From an uncultured Collinsella sp. (GTDB lineage: Bacteria > Actinomycetota > Coriobacteriia > Coriobacteriales > Coriobacteriaceae), in contig UQZL01000006.1 of assembly GCA_900545605.1 (NCBI GenBank), positions 1-64,000 on the forward strand: a stretch of DNA of 64,000 nucleotides. Direction: 5' to 3'. Positions 56,126 through 63,638 of this stretch are shown piece after piece. Under the pieces are notes generated by a model, which saw only the letters and a list, made by a program, of their open reading frames with translations, had not been told where the DNA came from and ran no database searches. The translations under genes were made by a program, and so were the position numbers. Position 1 is the first letter of the stretch, and every line of letters begins with the position of its first letter.

Positions 56126-57415
56126 CTAGCAGATGCAGCCGTCGGCGAGCGTCTGCTTACCGCCGACAAACACATCGGTGGCACGACCGGTAAGCGTGCG
56201 GCCGGCAAAACCGGAGTTCTCGGCGCGCGACTCGTAACCGTCCTCGCCGACCGTCCAGGTGGCAGAGGGGTCGAACACGGTCAGGTCGGCAACGGAGCCC
56301 GCCTTGACCTGAACCTGGTCGAGGCCCAGAATCTCACGCGGCTTGATGGCCATGAGCTCGACCATGCGATCCATGCTCATCTTACCCGTGTTGACCAGCT
56401 CGGTGAGCACAAGCGCCAGCGAGGTCTCAAGGCCGATCATGCCAAAGGGCGCAAGCTCGAACTCGCGGGCCTTCTCCCACGGGGTGTGGGGAGCGTGATC
56501 GGTGACGATAACGTCGACGGTACCGTCGATGACGCCCTGACGGATGGCCTCAGCATCTTCCTCGGTACGCAGCGGCGGATTGACCTTGAGCGAGGTGTTG
56601 TAGGTCTCGTCCAGGTCGTTCTCGGTCAGGAACATGTGGTGCGGGGTAGCCTCGCAGGTAACCTGAACGCCAGCAGCCTTACCGGCACGCACGATCTCCA
56701 GACCATGGGCGGTGGAGATGTGCTGGATGTGCAGCTTGGCACCGGTCAGCTTGGCGATCTCGATGTCGCGGGCGATCTGGAGCTCCTCGCCGGCAGCCGG
56801 CCAGCCCTCGAGGGCCAGACGGGTCGAGACCTTGCCCTCGTTGATCTGGCCGTGACCGACCAGGTCCTCGTCCTGGCAGTGGCTCATAAAGACCTTGCCG
56901 AACATCTTGCCGTAGTCCATGCAGCGACGGAGCATGCCTGCGCCCTGCACGCCGCGGCCGTCGTCGGTGAAGGCGACGGCGCCGTGGGCGACCATATCGC
57001 CCATCTCGGACATGGCCTCGCCCTTAAGACCGCGGGTCATGGCGCCCGACGGATAGACGCGGCAGTGACCGACCTCGGCAGCGCGGGACTTGACGAACTC
57101 CACGACAGTGCCGTTATCGGTGACGGGATCGGTGTTGGGCATGGCGCACACGCCGGTAAAGCCGCCCTTGGCAGCTGCGCGGGTGCCGCTCTCGATGTCC
57201 TCTTTGACCTCGTAGCCGGGCTCGCGAAGGTGAACGTGCATATCCACCAGGCCGGGGACGAGGTACTTGCCGGAAAGGTCGCGGACCTCGGCTCCCTCGA
57301 CGGCGAGATTCTCGCCGACCTCGGCGATCTTGTCGCCGTCAATCAGGACGTCAACGACACCGTCAAGCTCGACGGACGGGTCGACGACGTGGGCATTCTT
57401 AAGAAGCAAGGCCAT
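56126..57415 (-). CDS. pyrC: Dihydroorotase, class I, 429 aa
   Basis: Cyclises N-carbamoyl-aspartate. Metal site Asp-Met-His-Val-His-Leu-Arg-Glu (about 57-64), a Thr-Asp-His-Ala-Pro-His motif (about 303-308), and the binuclear-bridge Lys equivalent is plausible. Start at 57415 with GGAGGTGCCGATA and overlapping the pyrB stop by 17 bp. The 92-bp gap after it contains an imperfect GC-rich hairpin but no gene. Confidence 0.93.
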   Translation of the reverse strand: MALLLKNAHVVDPSVELDGVVDVLIDGDKIAEVGENLAVEGAEVRDLSGKYLVPGLVDMHVHLREPGYEVKEDIESGTRAAAKGGFTGVCAMPNTDPVTDNGTVVEFVKSRAAEVGHCRVYPSGAMTRGLKGEAMSEMGDMVAHGAVAFTDDGRGVQGAGMLRRCMDYGKMFGKVFMSHCQDEDLVGHGQINEGKVSTRLALEGWPAAGEELQIARDIEIAKLTGAKLHIQHISTAHGLEIVRAGKAAGVQVTCEATPHHMFLTENDLDETYNTSLKVNPPLRTEEDAEAIRQGVIDGTVDVIVTDHAPHTPWEKAREFELAPFGMIGLETSLALVLTELVNTGKMSMDRMVELMAIKPREILGLDQVQVKAGSVADLTVFDPSATWTVGEDGYESRAENSGFAGRTLTGRATDVFVGGKQTLADGCIC

Positions 57416-58355
57416 TATCGGCACCTCCAAGCAGCAGATACAGGATAGCCATACGCACGCAGATACCGGCGTAGACCTGCTCCAGGATGACGGAGCGTTG
57501 CGGGTGGTCGGCCATATAGGAATCGAACTCGACGCCGCGGTTGATGGGGCCCGGGTGGCAGATGATCGCGTCGGGCTTCATGAGCTTCTCGCGGTCCTTG
57601 GTCAGGCCGAAGAGCTTGTGGTACTCGCGAATGGTCGGGAACGGGGCACCCTCGAGGCGCTCCTGTTGCACGCGCAGCATGTAGACGACGTCCAGCTCGG
57701 GCAGGACGGAATCGAGGTCGCTCGTCACGTGGTCGCAGCCCAGAACCTCGGGCGCCGGCGGCAGCAGCGTGCCGGGGGCGACGGCGTAGGTCTCGCAGCC
57801 CATGATCTTAAGGGCGGGGATCAGCGAGCCGCAGACGCGGGAGTGGGCGATATCGCCGACGACGGCGACCTTCAGACCGTGGAAGTCACCCTTGTGCTCC
57901 CAGATGGTGTACAGGTCGAGCAGGGCCTGCGTGGGATGGTTGTGCTTGCCGTCACCGGCGCAGATGACGCTTGCGGGCGAGTTCTGCGTGACGATGTAGG
58001 GAGCGCCGGCGTGCTTATCGCGCACGACAATGCAGTCGATCTTATAGGCGTTGAGGGTCTCGACGGTGTCGACGAGGCTCTCGCCCTTGACCGTGGAGGT
58101 CGAGGAGCCGCCAAAGTTAAGGCTGTCGGCCGAAAGACGCTTCTCGGCGAGCTCGAAGGAGCTGCGGGTGCGCGTCGAGGGCTCGTTGAACATGTTGACG
58201 ATGGTCTTGCCCTTGAGCGTGGGGACCTTCTTGATCGCACGCTCGTTGACCTCGGAGAACGCCTTGGCGGTCTCGAGGATGAGCTTGATGTCCTCTTCGG
58301 AGTACTCGGTAATGTCGATCAGGTGCTTATGGTTGAACGCCACGGTACTACTCAC
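57399..58355 (-). CDS. pyrB: Aspartate carbamoyltransferase catalytic subunit, 318 aa
   Basis: Committing step of pyrimidine synthesis. Carbamoyl-phosphate loop Ser-Thr-Arg-Thr-Arg (about 57-61), His-Pro-Thr-Gln-Ala-Leu-Leu-Asp (142-149), and His-Pro-Gly-Pro-Ile-Asn-Arg-Gly (272-279) are intact. No regulatory PyrI gene follows, so regulation is likely via PyrR. Overlaps pyrR by 8 bp at its start. Confidence 0.93.
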   Translation of the reverse strand: MSSTVAFNHKHLIDITEYSEEDIKLILETAKAFSEVNERAIKKVPTLKGKTIVNMFNEPSTRTRSSFELAEKRLSADSLNFGGSSTSTVKGESLVDTVETLNAYKIDCIVVRDKHAGAPYIVTQNSPASVICAGDGKHNHPTQALLDLYTIWEHKGDFHGLKVAVVGDIAHSRVCGSLIPALKIMGCETYAVAPGTLLPPAPEVLGCDHVTSDLDSVLPELDVVYMLRVQQERLEGAPFPTIREYHKLFGLTKDREKLMKPDAIICHPGPINRGVEFDSYMADHPQRSVILEQVYAGICVRMAILYLLLGGADNGLAS

Positions 58356-58932
58356 CTCCCAGCGGCGCGGAGCCCACGTGGGAACCCGGCGCGACGTCGT
58401 TAATCTCGACGGCGGTGTGGCCGTCGACTTCCTTCATATATAGGTGCACGTTCTCCTCATGCGACGAGGGAACGTTCTTGCCGACAAAGTCCGGCGAGAT
58501 GGGGAGCTCGCGGTGGCCGCGGTCAACGAGGACTGCCAGCTCAATGCGGCTCGGACGGCCCAGGTCCATGACGGCGTCGAGAGCGGCGCGGATGGTACGG
58601 CCCGTATACAGGATGTCGTCCACCAGCACGACGCGCTTGCCGTCGACGCTGAAGGGAATGTTGGTAGCGTGGATCGCGGGAGCGAAATTGGTCGCATAGT
58701 CATCGCGGTAGAAGCTAATGTCCAGGCTGCCGAGCGGAACGTCGACGCCCTCGATCTCCTTGATCTCCTCGGCGAGCTTCTTTGCCAGAAGGTCGCCGCG
58801 CGTGACGATGCCGACCAGAGCGAGGTCTTCACAGCCCTCGTTGCGCTCGAGAATCTCGTGCGCGATGCGGGTCATCGCTCGGTTGACGGCGGTCTCGTCC
58901 ATGATGACCGCCTTGGGGGAAGTCGTGCCCAT
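58348..58932 (-). CDS. pyrR: Bifunctional pyr operon regulator / uracil phosphoribosyltransferase, 194 aa
   Basis: RNA-binding UMP sensor that attenuates pyr genes, with weak UPRTase activity. PRPP loop Val-Leu-Val-Asp-Asp-Ile-Leu-Tyr-Thr-Gly-Arg-Thr (about 97-108), Ile-Val-Thr-Arg-Gly near residue 41, Ser-Leu-Asp-Ile-Ser-Phe-Tyr-Arg-Asp-Asp. It heads the operon with a structured leader upstream. GAAGGAGATCG precedes ATG 58932. Confidence 0.93.
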   Translation of the reverse strand: MGTTSPKAVIMDETAVNRAMTRIAHEILERNEGCEDLALVGIVTRGDLLAKKLAEEIKEIEGVDVPLGSLDISFYRDDYATNFAPAIHATNIPFSVDGKRVVLVDDILYTGRTIRAALDAVMDLGRPSRIELAVLVDRGHRELPISPDFVGKNVPSSHEENVHLYMKEVDGHTAVEINDVAPGSHVGSAPLGGE

Positions 58933-58955
58933 CGATCTCCTTCCTCACATGTCTT

Positions 58956-59080
58956 GACTGCTGACACAGTCAAAAAAATAGATGCCCGACCGCTCAAAGC
59001 GGACCAGACACCCACAGGAAGGGCTGCTCTTTGGCAGCAATGTAATTCCATGTGGGTATCTCGTACCCCTTTAATGGTCA
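58956..59080 (-). promoter_or_regulatory. pyr operon leader with mutually exclusive hairpins (PyrR attenuator candidate)
   Basis: In the RNA (minus strand) a stem formed by plus-strand 59051-59060 and 59007-59016 (9 of 10 pairs plus an inner GCUGC/GCAGC hairpin) competes with a hairpin formed by 59064-59068 and 59054-59058, because both use the GGGTA segment. A third stem at 58990-59002 is followed, after 11 bases, by seven U residues (58972-58978), then a GACUG/CAGUC hairpin. This fits attenuation of the operon. I do not see a clean PyrR consensus, so the binding protein is inferred from the adjacent gene. Confidence 0.6.
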
Positions 59081-59322
59081 AGGGATAGTGTAGCCAACCT
59101 CGAGCTTAATTGCGAGCATAAATACAGAGCAATCCGTAAACGGAGCCCAATGCTCCATAAACCTATATATATTTGTGGGACGAGCTTGAAAACGCGCGCA
59201 CGAGCTGGCATAATCCCCTCTGCTGCACGCAAATCGGATCTACGTCCAGGGCCGTGGCGTGAGCACTATCGCCAAAAGAGGAATATCTCTGTGTAGATTA
59301 CGCACAGGGAGCTGCTTCTGTG

Positions 59323-59383
59323 CTATAGTTCAGGCTTGTTTGTTAACGCGACATGTTCGTTTGTCGCCCAAGGAGGGTCAGTT
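59323..59383 (+). promoter_or_regulatory. Promoter/leader of rpmB
   Basis: TATAGT at 59325 follows a weak -35 region, and the rpmB SD AAGGAGG is 8 bases before its ATG. The preceding 250 bp (59080-59320) contain no credible gene; I see only scattered AT-rich sequence and a possible TATATATAT motif at 59164. Confidence 0.5.
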
Positions 59384-59572
59384 ATGTCCAAAGTTTGCGA
59401 AGTTTGCGGTAAGCACCCCGTTGCCGGTCGCTCCATCAGCCACTCTCACCGCGTCACCAACCGTAAGTTCCGCCCCAACATCCAGCGCGTCTACGTCGTC
59501 GTCGATGGTCACCGTCGCAAGATGAACGTTTGCTCCACCTGCCTCAAGTCCGGCAAGGTTGCGCGCTCCTAA
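59384..59572 (+). CDS. rpmB: 50S ribosomal protein L28, 62 aa
   Basis: Zinc-type L28 of the large ribosomal subunit. Ser-Lys-Val-Cys-Glu-Val-Cys-Gly-Lys with a Cys pair, the conserved Gly-Arg-Ser-Ile-Ser-His-Ser-His, Arg-Lys-Phe-Arg-Pro-Asn-Ile-Gln, and Val-Cys-Ser-Thr-Cys-Leu-Lys with a second Cys pair. The 62-residue length is usual. A strong terminator follows 68 bp later. Confidence 0.95.
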   Translation: MSKVCEVCGKHPVAGRSISHSHRVTNRKFRPNIQRVYVVVDGHRRKMNVCSTCLKSGKVARS

Positions 59573-59640
59573 ATAAGGTCTTACCAACAAGTACCTCGGA
59601 CTCTCCGGGTCAAAGACCTCGCGTTCACATAGAACTTACC

Positions 59641-59673
59641 AAAGGCGCCCTCCCCTACGGAGGGCGCCTTTTT
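59641..59673 (+). terminator. Rho-independent terminator after rpmB
   Basis: AAAGGCGCCCTCC (59641-59653), loop CCTAC, and its complement GGAGGGCGCCTTT (59659-59671) form a perfect 13-bp stem ending in a U-tract. Placed 68 bp beyond the rpmB stop. Confidence 0.95.
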
Positions 59674-59679
59674 GCACTC

Positions 59680-59725
59680 ATTGGGGACAGACTTACATGA
59701 GTGTTTTCACGCATTGGGGACAGAC
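59680..59725 (-). repeat. REP-like repeat pair, left of the RAYT gene
   Basis: ATTGGGGACAGAC occurs at 59680-59692 and 59713-59725, flanking a hairpin (ATGAGTG, TTTT, CACGCAT). The same unit, in inverted orientation and with one altered base, lies on the other side of the transposase gene, making the two clusters terminal inverted repeats. Confidence 0.85.
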
Positions 59726-59758
59726 GTAACGCATGCCAGCAGCGGTTCGGCCCCTGCC

Positions 59759-60535
59759 TCACGCAGCATCCTTCCAGCCTGCAGTTGCCTTGGTCACGCT
59801 TGTAGCGCCGATGCCGGTGATACGGGCAATTTGCTTAACCGTGAGATGCGCCCGCCTAAGCCTCAGCAGACACGCATCGCGTTCGGGGCGTGGCAGGGCT
59901 TTGAGCAGTGCAGGATCTATGCTCGGCAGAACTTCGCGCGCAACGGAAAGGGCCTCCTCATCGGGGATCCGCCGGCGTGGAAGAACCTCCATTGACCAGA
60001 TGCGCCCGGCAACTTCCTCGAGATGCTCGCAATAGCAACGGGAGCCACCGACAATATCGAGCATAGGGGCCGCATCACAGATGTCAAAGGGATCATAGCC
60101 CAGCTGATACGCCTTATAGCTTGACCAGCGGTACGCATCGAGCGAGTCAAGCGCACCCTTCACGGGATTGAGATGAATATAGTCGAGCAGCTGCACCGCC
60201 TGCGTGTCCGACTCAACCGCGACCCGCGAATAGCGATTGTCAAACAGATGTCCCGTTCTCCCCGTTTTTCCATTGAAATACTTAGCATATGCCGTCAGCG
60301 CGCACTGCATTGCCTTTGAAAGGTTGTCAAATGGGTCATCAACCATCAAATGGAAGTGATTGTCCATAAGGCACCAAGCCAACACCGCCACTTCATGGCG
60401 CGCAAACCTGTCCGAGATATCCGATAAGAAACGATAACGGTCGGAGTCATCTTCAAAAATAATCTGTTTGGAGTTGCCGCGGTCAAAGACGTGGTAATAG
60501 CCGGTGATCGAAACGGGGCGGGCGCATCGGGGCAT
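59759..60535 (-). CDS. REP-associated tyrosine transposase-like (RAYT, Y1 family), 258 aa
   Basis: Single-strand HUH/Y1 nuclease that acts on REP hairpins. The HUH pair is His-Phe-His in Met-Asp-Asn-His-Phe-His-Leu-Met (about 62-69). The catalytic Tyr lies in Thr-Ala-Tyr-Ala-Lys-Tyr (about 88-93). The N-terminal Arg-Pro-Val-Ser-Ile-Thr-Gly-Tyr-Tyr-His-Val-Phe matches the RAYT form rather than classic IS200. The C-terminus ends in an HTH-like Thr-Val-Lys-Gln-Ile-Ala-Arg-Ile-Thr-Gly-Ile-Gly. Start at 60535 after GAAAGGAGAG. It is intact and flanked by inverted repeats. Confidence 0.85.
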   Translation of the reverse strand: MPRCARPVSITGYYHVFDRGNSKQIIFEDDSDRYRFLSDISDRFARHEVAVLAWCLMDNHFHLMVDDPFDNLSKAMQCALTAYAKYFNGKTGRTGHLFDNRYSRVAVESDTQAVQLLDYIHLNPVKGALDSLDAYRWSSYKAYQLGYDPFDICDAAPMLDIVGGSRCYCEHLEEVAGRIWSMEVLPRRRIPDEEALSVAREVLPSIDPALLKALPRPERDACLLRLRRAHLTVKQIARITGIGATSVTKATAGWKDAA

Positions 60536-60664
60536 AATCTCTCCTTTCAAAACTGTTCAGGCAACACCTAAAAGGAGAGAAGCAACGCGAAATGCTGAGC
60601 CTGCAACCTATTTATATCCAATAAGCGGCAATAACAGGCCCAGAACGGCAAAATGGCAAAACGA

Positions 60665-60727
60665 TGTCTGTCCCAAATGAGTGAAAGCACTCATGTAAGT
60701 CTGTCCCCAATAAAGTCTGTCCCCAAT
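60665..60727 (+). repeat. REP-like repeats, right of the RAYT gene
   Basis: GTCTGTCCC(C)AAT is present at 60666, 60699-60711 and 60715-60727, the first two around a hairpin (ATGAGTG, AAAG, CACTCAT). The cluster is an inverted copy of the left one across 860 bp. An 11-bp direct repeat CCAATAAGCGG lies at 60618-60628 and 60723-60733, possibly an insertion footprint. Confidence 0.85.
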
Positions 60728-60778
60728 AAGCGGTAAGCGGGGATAAGCGGGGAGATGCAGCGGGCAGATAGTTCTAGT

Positions 60779-60808
60779 TAAAACGTTTCAGTTTATTGAA
60801 GCGTTTTA
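60779..60808. promoter_or_regulatory. Palindromic operator upstream of adhE
   Basis: TAAAACGTTTCA and TGAAGCGTTTTA are inverted repeats (11 of 12 pairs) separated by 6 bp, ending 93 bp before the adhE ATG. The half-sites contain the CG-centred TGAA(A/G)CGTTTTA pattern of LacI/CcpA-type operators. It does not match a Rex site. A TATCAT -10 box is seen at 60855. The binding regulator is not in the window. Confidence 0.65.
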
Positions 60809-60900
60809 GTGTGCCTTTTAGAGGAATCTGACCGTTCGCCGAATAATTTCTTGCTATCATGCAAGGCGTAGGGTAAATCTCCGATCGCAAGGAGACACAA

Positions 60901-63549
60901 ATGGTGAAAAAGTCACCGGAAAACACTACTCCCGCAATTGTGGACAACGTAGAGGCGCTTGAGGCTAAGCTCGCTCAGATGCGAGAGGCCCAGGCGCTTT
61001 TTGCTACGTACACGCAGGAGCAGGTCGACAAGATCTTCTATGAGGCCGCCATGGCCGCCAACAAGGCTCGTATCCCGTTGGCGAAAATGGCCATCGAGGA
61101 GACCGGCCGCGGCGTTCTTGAGGACAAGGTCATCAAGAACCACTACGCCGCAGAGTACATCTACAACGCTTACAAGAACACCAAGACCTGTGGTGTCCTG
61201 GAGCGCGACGAGGCTTACGGCATCACCAAGATCGCCGAGCCCATCGGCATCGTGGGCGCCGTCATCCCGACGACCAACCCCACCTCCACCGCGATCTTCA
61301 AGACGCTGATCAGCCTGAAGACCCGCAACGCCATCATCATCTCCCCGCACCCGGCTGCCGCCAAGTGCACCATCGCCGCCGCCAAGCTCGTGCTTGACGC
61401 CGCCGTCAAGGCTGGTGCCCCCGAGGGCATCATCGGCTGGGTCGATGTCCCCTCCATCGAGCTGACCAACATGGTCATGCGCGACGTCGACATCATCCTC
61501 GCCACCGGTGGCCCGGGCATGGTCAAGGCCGCCTACTCCTCGGGCAAGCCCGCCCTGGGCGTTGGCGCCGGTAACACCCCGGTCGTCATCGACGACACCG
61601 CCGACGTTCTGCTCGCCGTCAACTCCATCATCCACTCCAAGACCTTCGACAACGGCATGATCTGCGCTTCCGAGCAGTCCGTGACCGTCATCGACACCAT
61701 CTATGACCAGGTCAAGGCCGAGTTCCAGAAGCGCGGCTGCTACTTCGTCAAGCAGGGTGCCGAGATGGAGGCCCTGCGTGCCGCCATGTTCAAGAACGGC
61801 GCCCTCGATCACCGCATCCCCGGCATGGCTGCCGCCAAGATCGCCGAGCTCGCCGGCATCGAGGTTCCCGCCAAGACCAAGATCCTGATCGCCGAGGTCA
61901 CCTCCACCGACCCCGCCAAGGAGGAGTTCTCCCACGAGAAGCTCTCCCCGGTCCTGGCCATGTACCACGCCAAGGACTTCCAGGAGGCCGTCGACAAGGC
62001 TGAGCACCTGGTGCTCGCCGGTGGCCCGGGCCACACCGCCTCTCTGTACGTGCACCCCGCCCAGGCTGAGAAGATCAGCCTGTTCGAGCACGTCATGAAG
62101 GCCTGCCGTATCGTCATCAACACCCCGTCCTCGCACGGTGGCATCGGTGACCTGTACAACTTTGGCATGAAGCCGTCTCTGACCCTGGGCTGCGGCTCCT
62201 GGGGCGGCAACTCCGTCTCCGAGAACGTTGGGGTGAAGCACTTGATCAACGTTAAGACTGTGGCCGAGCGCCGTGAGAACATGCTGTGGTTCCGCGCTCC
62301 CGAGAAGGTCTACTTCAAGAAGGGTTCCACGCCCGTCGCCCTCGACGAGCTGGGCAACGTCATGGGCAAGAAGCGCGCCTTCATCGTCACCGACCAGTTC
62401 CTCTTCAAGAATGGCAACACCCGCGCCATCGAGGCCAAGCTCGACGAGATGGGCATCGCCCACGACTGCTTCTACGACGTCGAGCCCGATCCGTCGCTGC
62501 AGTGCGCACGTCGCGGCGCCAAGCAGATGGCTCTCTTTGAGCCGGACGTCATCATCGCCGTCGGCGGTGGCTCCGCTATGGACGCCGGCAAGATCATGTG
62601 GATGATGTACGAGCACCCCGAGTGCAAGTTTGAGGACATGGCCATGGACTTCATGGACATCCGCAAGCGTATCTTCACCTTCCCCGAGATGGGCAAGAAG
62701 GCCTACTTCGTCGCCGTCCCGACCTCTTCGGGTACCGGCTCCGAGTGCACGCCGTTCGCCATCATCACCGACAAGGAGACCGGCATCAAGTGGCCGCTCG
62801 CCGACTACGCGCTGCTCCCCAACATGGCTATCGTCGACGCCGACAACTGCATGACCGCCCCGCGCGGCCTGACCGCTGCCTCCGGCATCGACGTCATGAC
62901 CCACGCCATCGAGTCCTACGTCTCCATCATGGCTTCCGACTACACCAAGGGCCTCTCCGAGCGCGCTGCCAAGCTCGTCTTTGAGAACCTGCCCTCCAGC
63001 TTCACGAACGGCGCCAAGGACCCGCACGCCCGCGAGGAGATGCACAACGCCTCCTGCATGGCCGGTATGGCCTTCGCCAACGCCTTCCTGGGCCTCAACC
63101 ACTCCATGGCTCACAAGCTCGGCGCTTTCCATCACCTGCCCCACGGCATCGCTAACGCCGTCATCCTGACCCGCGTCATGCGCTACAACGCCGCCGAGGC
63201 TCCCGTCAAGATGGGTACCTTCTCCCAGTATCCTTACCCCAACGCGCTGCACAACTACGCCGAGATGGCCAAGTACTGCGGCATCGAGGGCAAGGACGAC
63301 AAGGAGGTCTTCGAGAACTTCATCACGAAGCTCGAGGAGCTCAAGGACTTCATCGGTGTCAAGAAGACCATCGCCGACTACGGTGTTGACGAGCAGTACT
63401 TCCTCGACACCCTCGACGAGATGACCGAGCAGGCATTCAACGACCAGTGCACCGGCGCTAACCCGCGCTACCCGCTCATGAGCGAGATCAAGGAGCTCTA
63501 CCTGGACGCCTACTACGGCCGCGAGCCCCAGGACTACGCCGTCTGCTAG
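60901..63549 (+). CDS. adhE: Bifunctional acetaldehyde/alcohol dehydrogenase AdhE, 882 aa
   Basis: Converts acetyl-CoA to acetaldehyde and on to ethanol using NADH, regenerating NAD in fermentation. The N-terminal aldehyde dehydrogenase domain has the catalytic Cys in Met-Ile-Cys-Ala-Ser-Glu-Gln (about 257-263) and a Gly-Gly-Pro-Gly-Met nucleotide loop. A Ser/Gly linker near 455 leads to the iron-dependent alcohol dehydrogenase domain (His-Ser-Met-Ala-His-Lys-Leu-Gly-Ala-Phe-His-His-Leu-Pro-His-Gly, about 734-749). Codon use is strongly biased to C/G endings, suggesting high expression. AAGGAGACACAA precedes the ATG. Confidence 0.95.
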   Translation: MVKKSPENTTPAIVDNVEALEAKLAQMREAQALFATYTQEQVDKIFYEAAMAANKARIPLAKMAIEETGRGVLEDKVIKNHYAAEYIYNAYKNTKTCGVLERDEAYGITKIAEPIGIVGAVIPTTNPTSTAIFKTLISLKTRNAIIISPHPAAAKCTIAAAKLVLDAAVKAGAPEGIIGWVDVPSIELTNMVMRDVDIILATGGPGMVKAAYSSGKPALGVGAGNTPVVIDDTADVLLAVNSIIHSKTFDNGMICASEQSVTVIDTIYDQVKAEFQKRGCYFVKQGAEMEALRAAMFKNGALDHRIPGMAAAKIAELAGIEVPAKTKILIAEVTSTDPAKEEFSHEKLSPVLAMYHAKDFQEAVDKAEHLVLAGGPGHTASLYVHPAQAEKISLFEHVMKACRIVINTPSSHGGIGDLYNFGMKPSLTLGCGSWGGNSVSENVGVKHLINVKTVAERRENMLWFRAPEKVYFKKGSTPVALDELGNVMGKKRAFIVTDQFLFKNGNTRAIEAKLDEMGIAHDCFYDVEPDPSLQCARRGAKQMALFEPDVIIAVGGGSAMDAGKIMWMMYEHPECKFEDMAMDFMDIRKRIFTFPEMGKKAYFVAVPTSSGTGSECTPFAIITDKETGIKWPLADYALLPNMAIVDADNCMTAPRGLTAASGIDVMTHAIESYVSIMASDYTKGLSERAAKLVFENLPSSFTNGAKDPHAREEMHNASCMAGMAFANAFLGLNHSMAHKLGAFHHLPHGIANAVILTRVMRYNAAEAPVKMGTFSQYPYPNALHNYAEMAKYCGIEGKDDKEVFENFITKLEELKDFIGVKKTIADYGVDEQYFLDTLDEMTEQAFNDQCTGANPRYPLMSEIKELYLDAYYGREPQDYAVC

Positions 63550-63568
63550 TTTTTAGCACGGTTTTTTG

Positions 63569-63605
63569 CGGCGGGGGTGCACGGGTGTTTCACACACCCC
63601 CGCCG
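63569..63605 (+). other. GC-rich hairpin in the adhE 3' region
   Basis: CGGCGGGGGTG (63569-63579) and CACCCCCGCCG (63595-63605) form an 11-bp stem with a 15-nt loop. The expected 3' U-tract is missing; the only T run precedes the stem. It could still slow polymerase or stabilise the mRNA, but is not a clear intrinsic terminator. Confidence 0.5.
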
Positions 63606-63638
63606 TCGCTTCTATCGCATCGTTGAAAGGATGCAACC

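Noticed and set aside
60913..63252. A 779-codon minus-strand frame opposite adhE
   Set aside because: It is Gly/Val/Asp/Leu repetitive, an effect of the strong C/G third-position bias of adhE, and has no start signal or family motif.
63569..63605. adhE 3' hairpin as intrinsic terminator
   Set aside because: The U-tract precedes rather than follows the stem, so it does not fit a rho-independent terminator on either strand.
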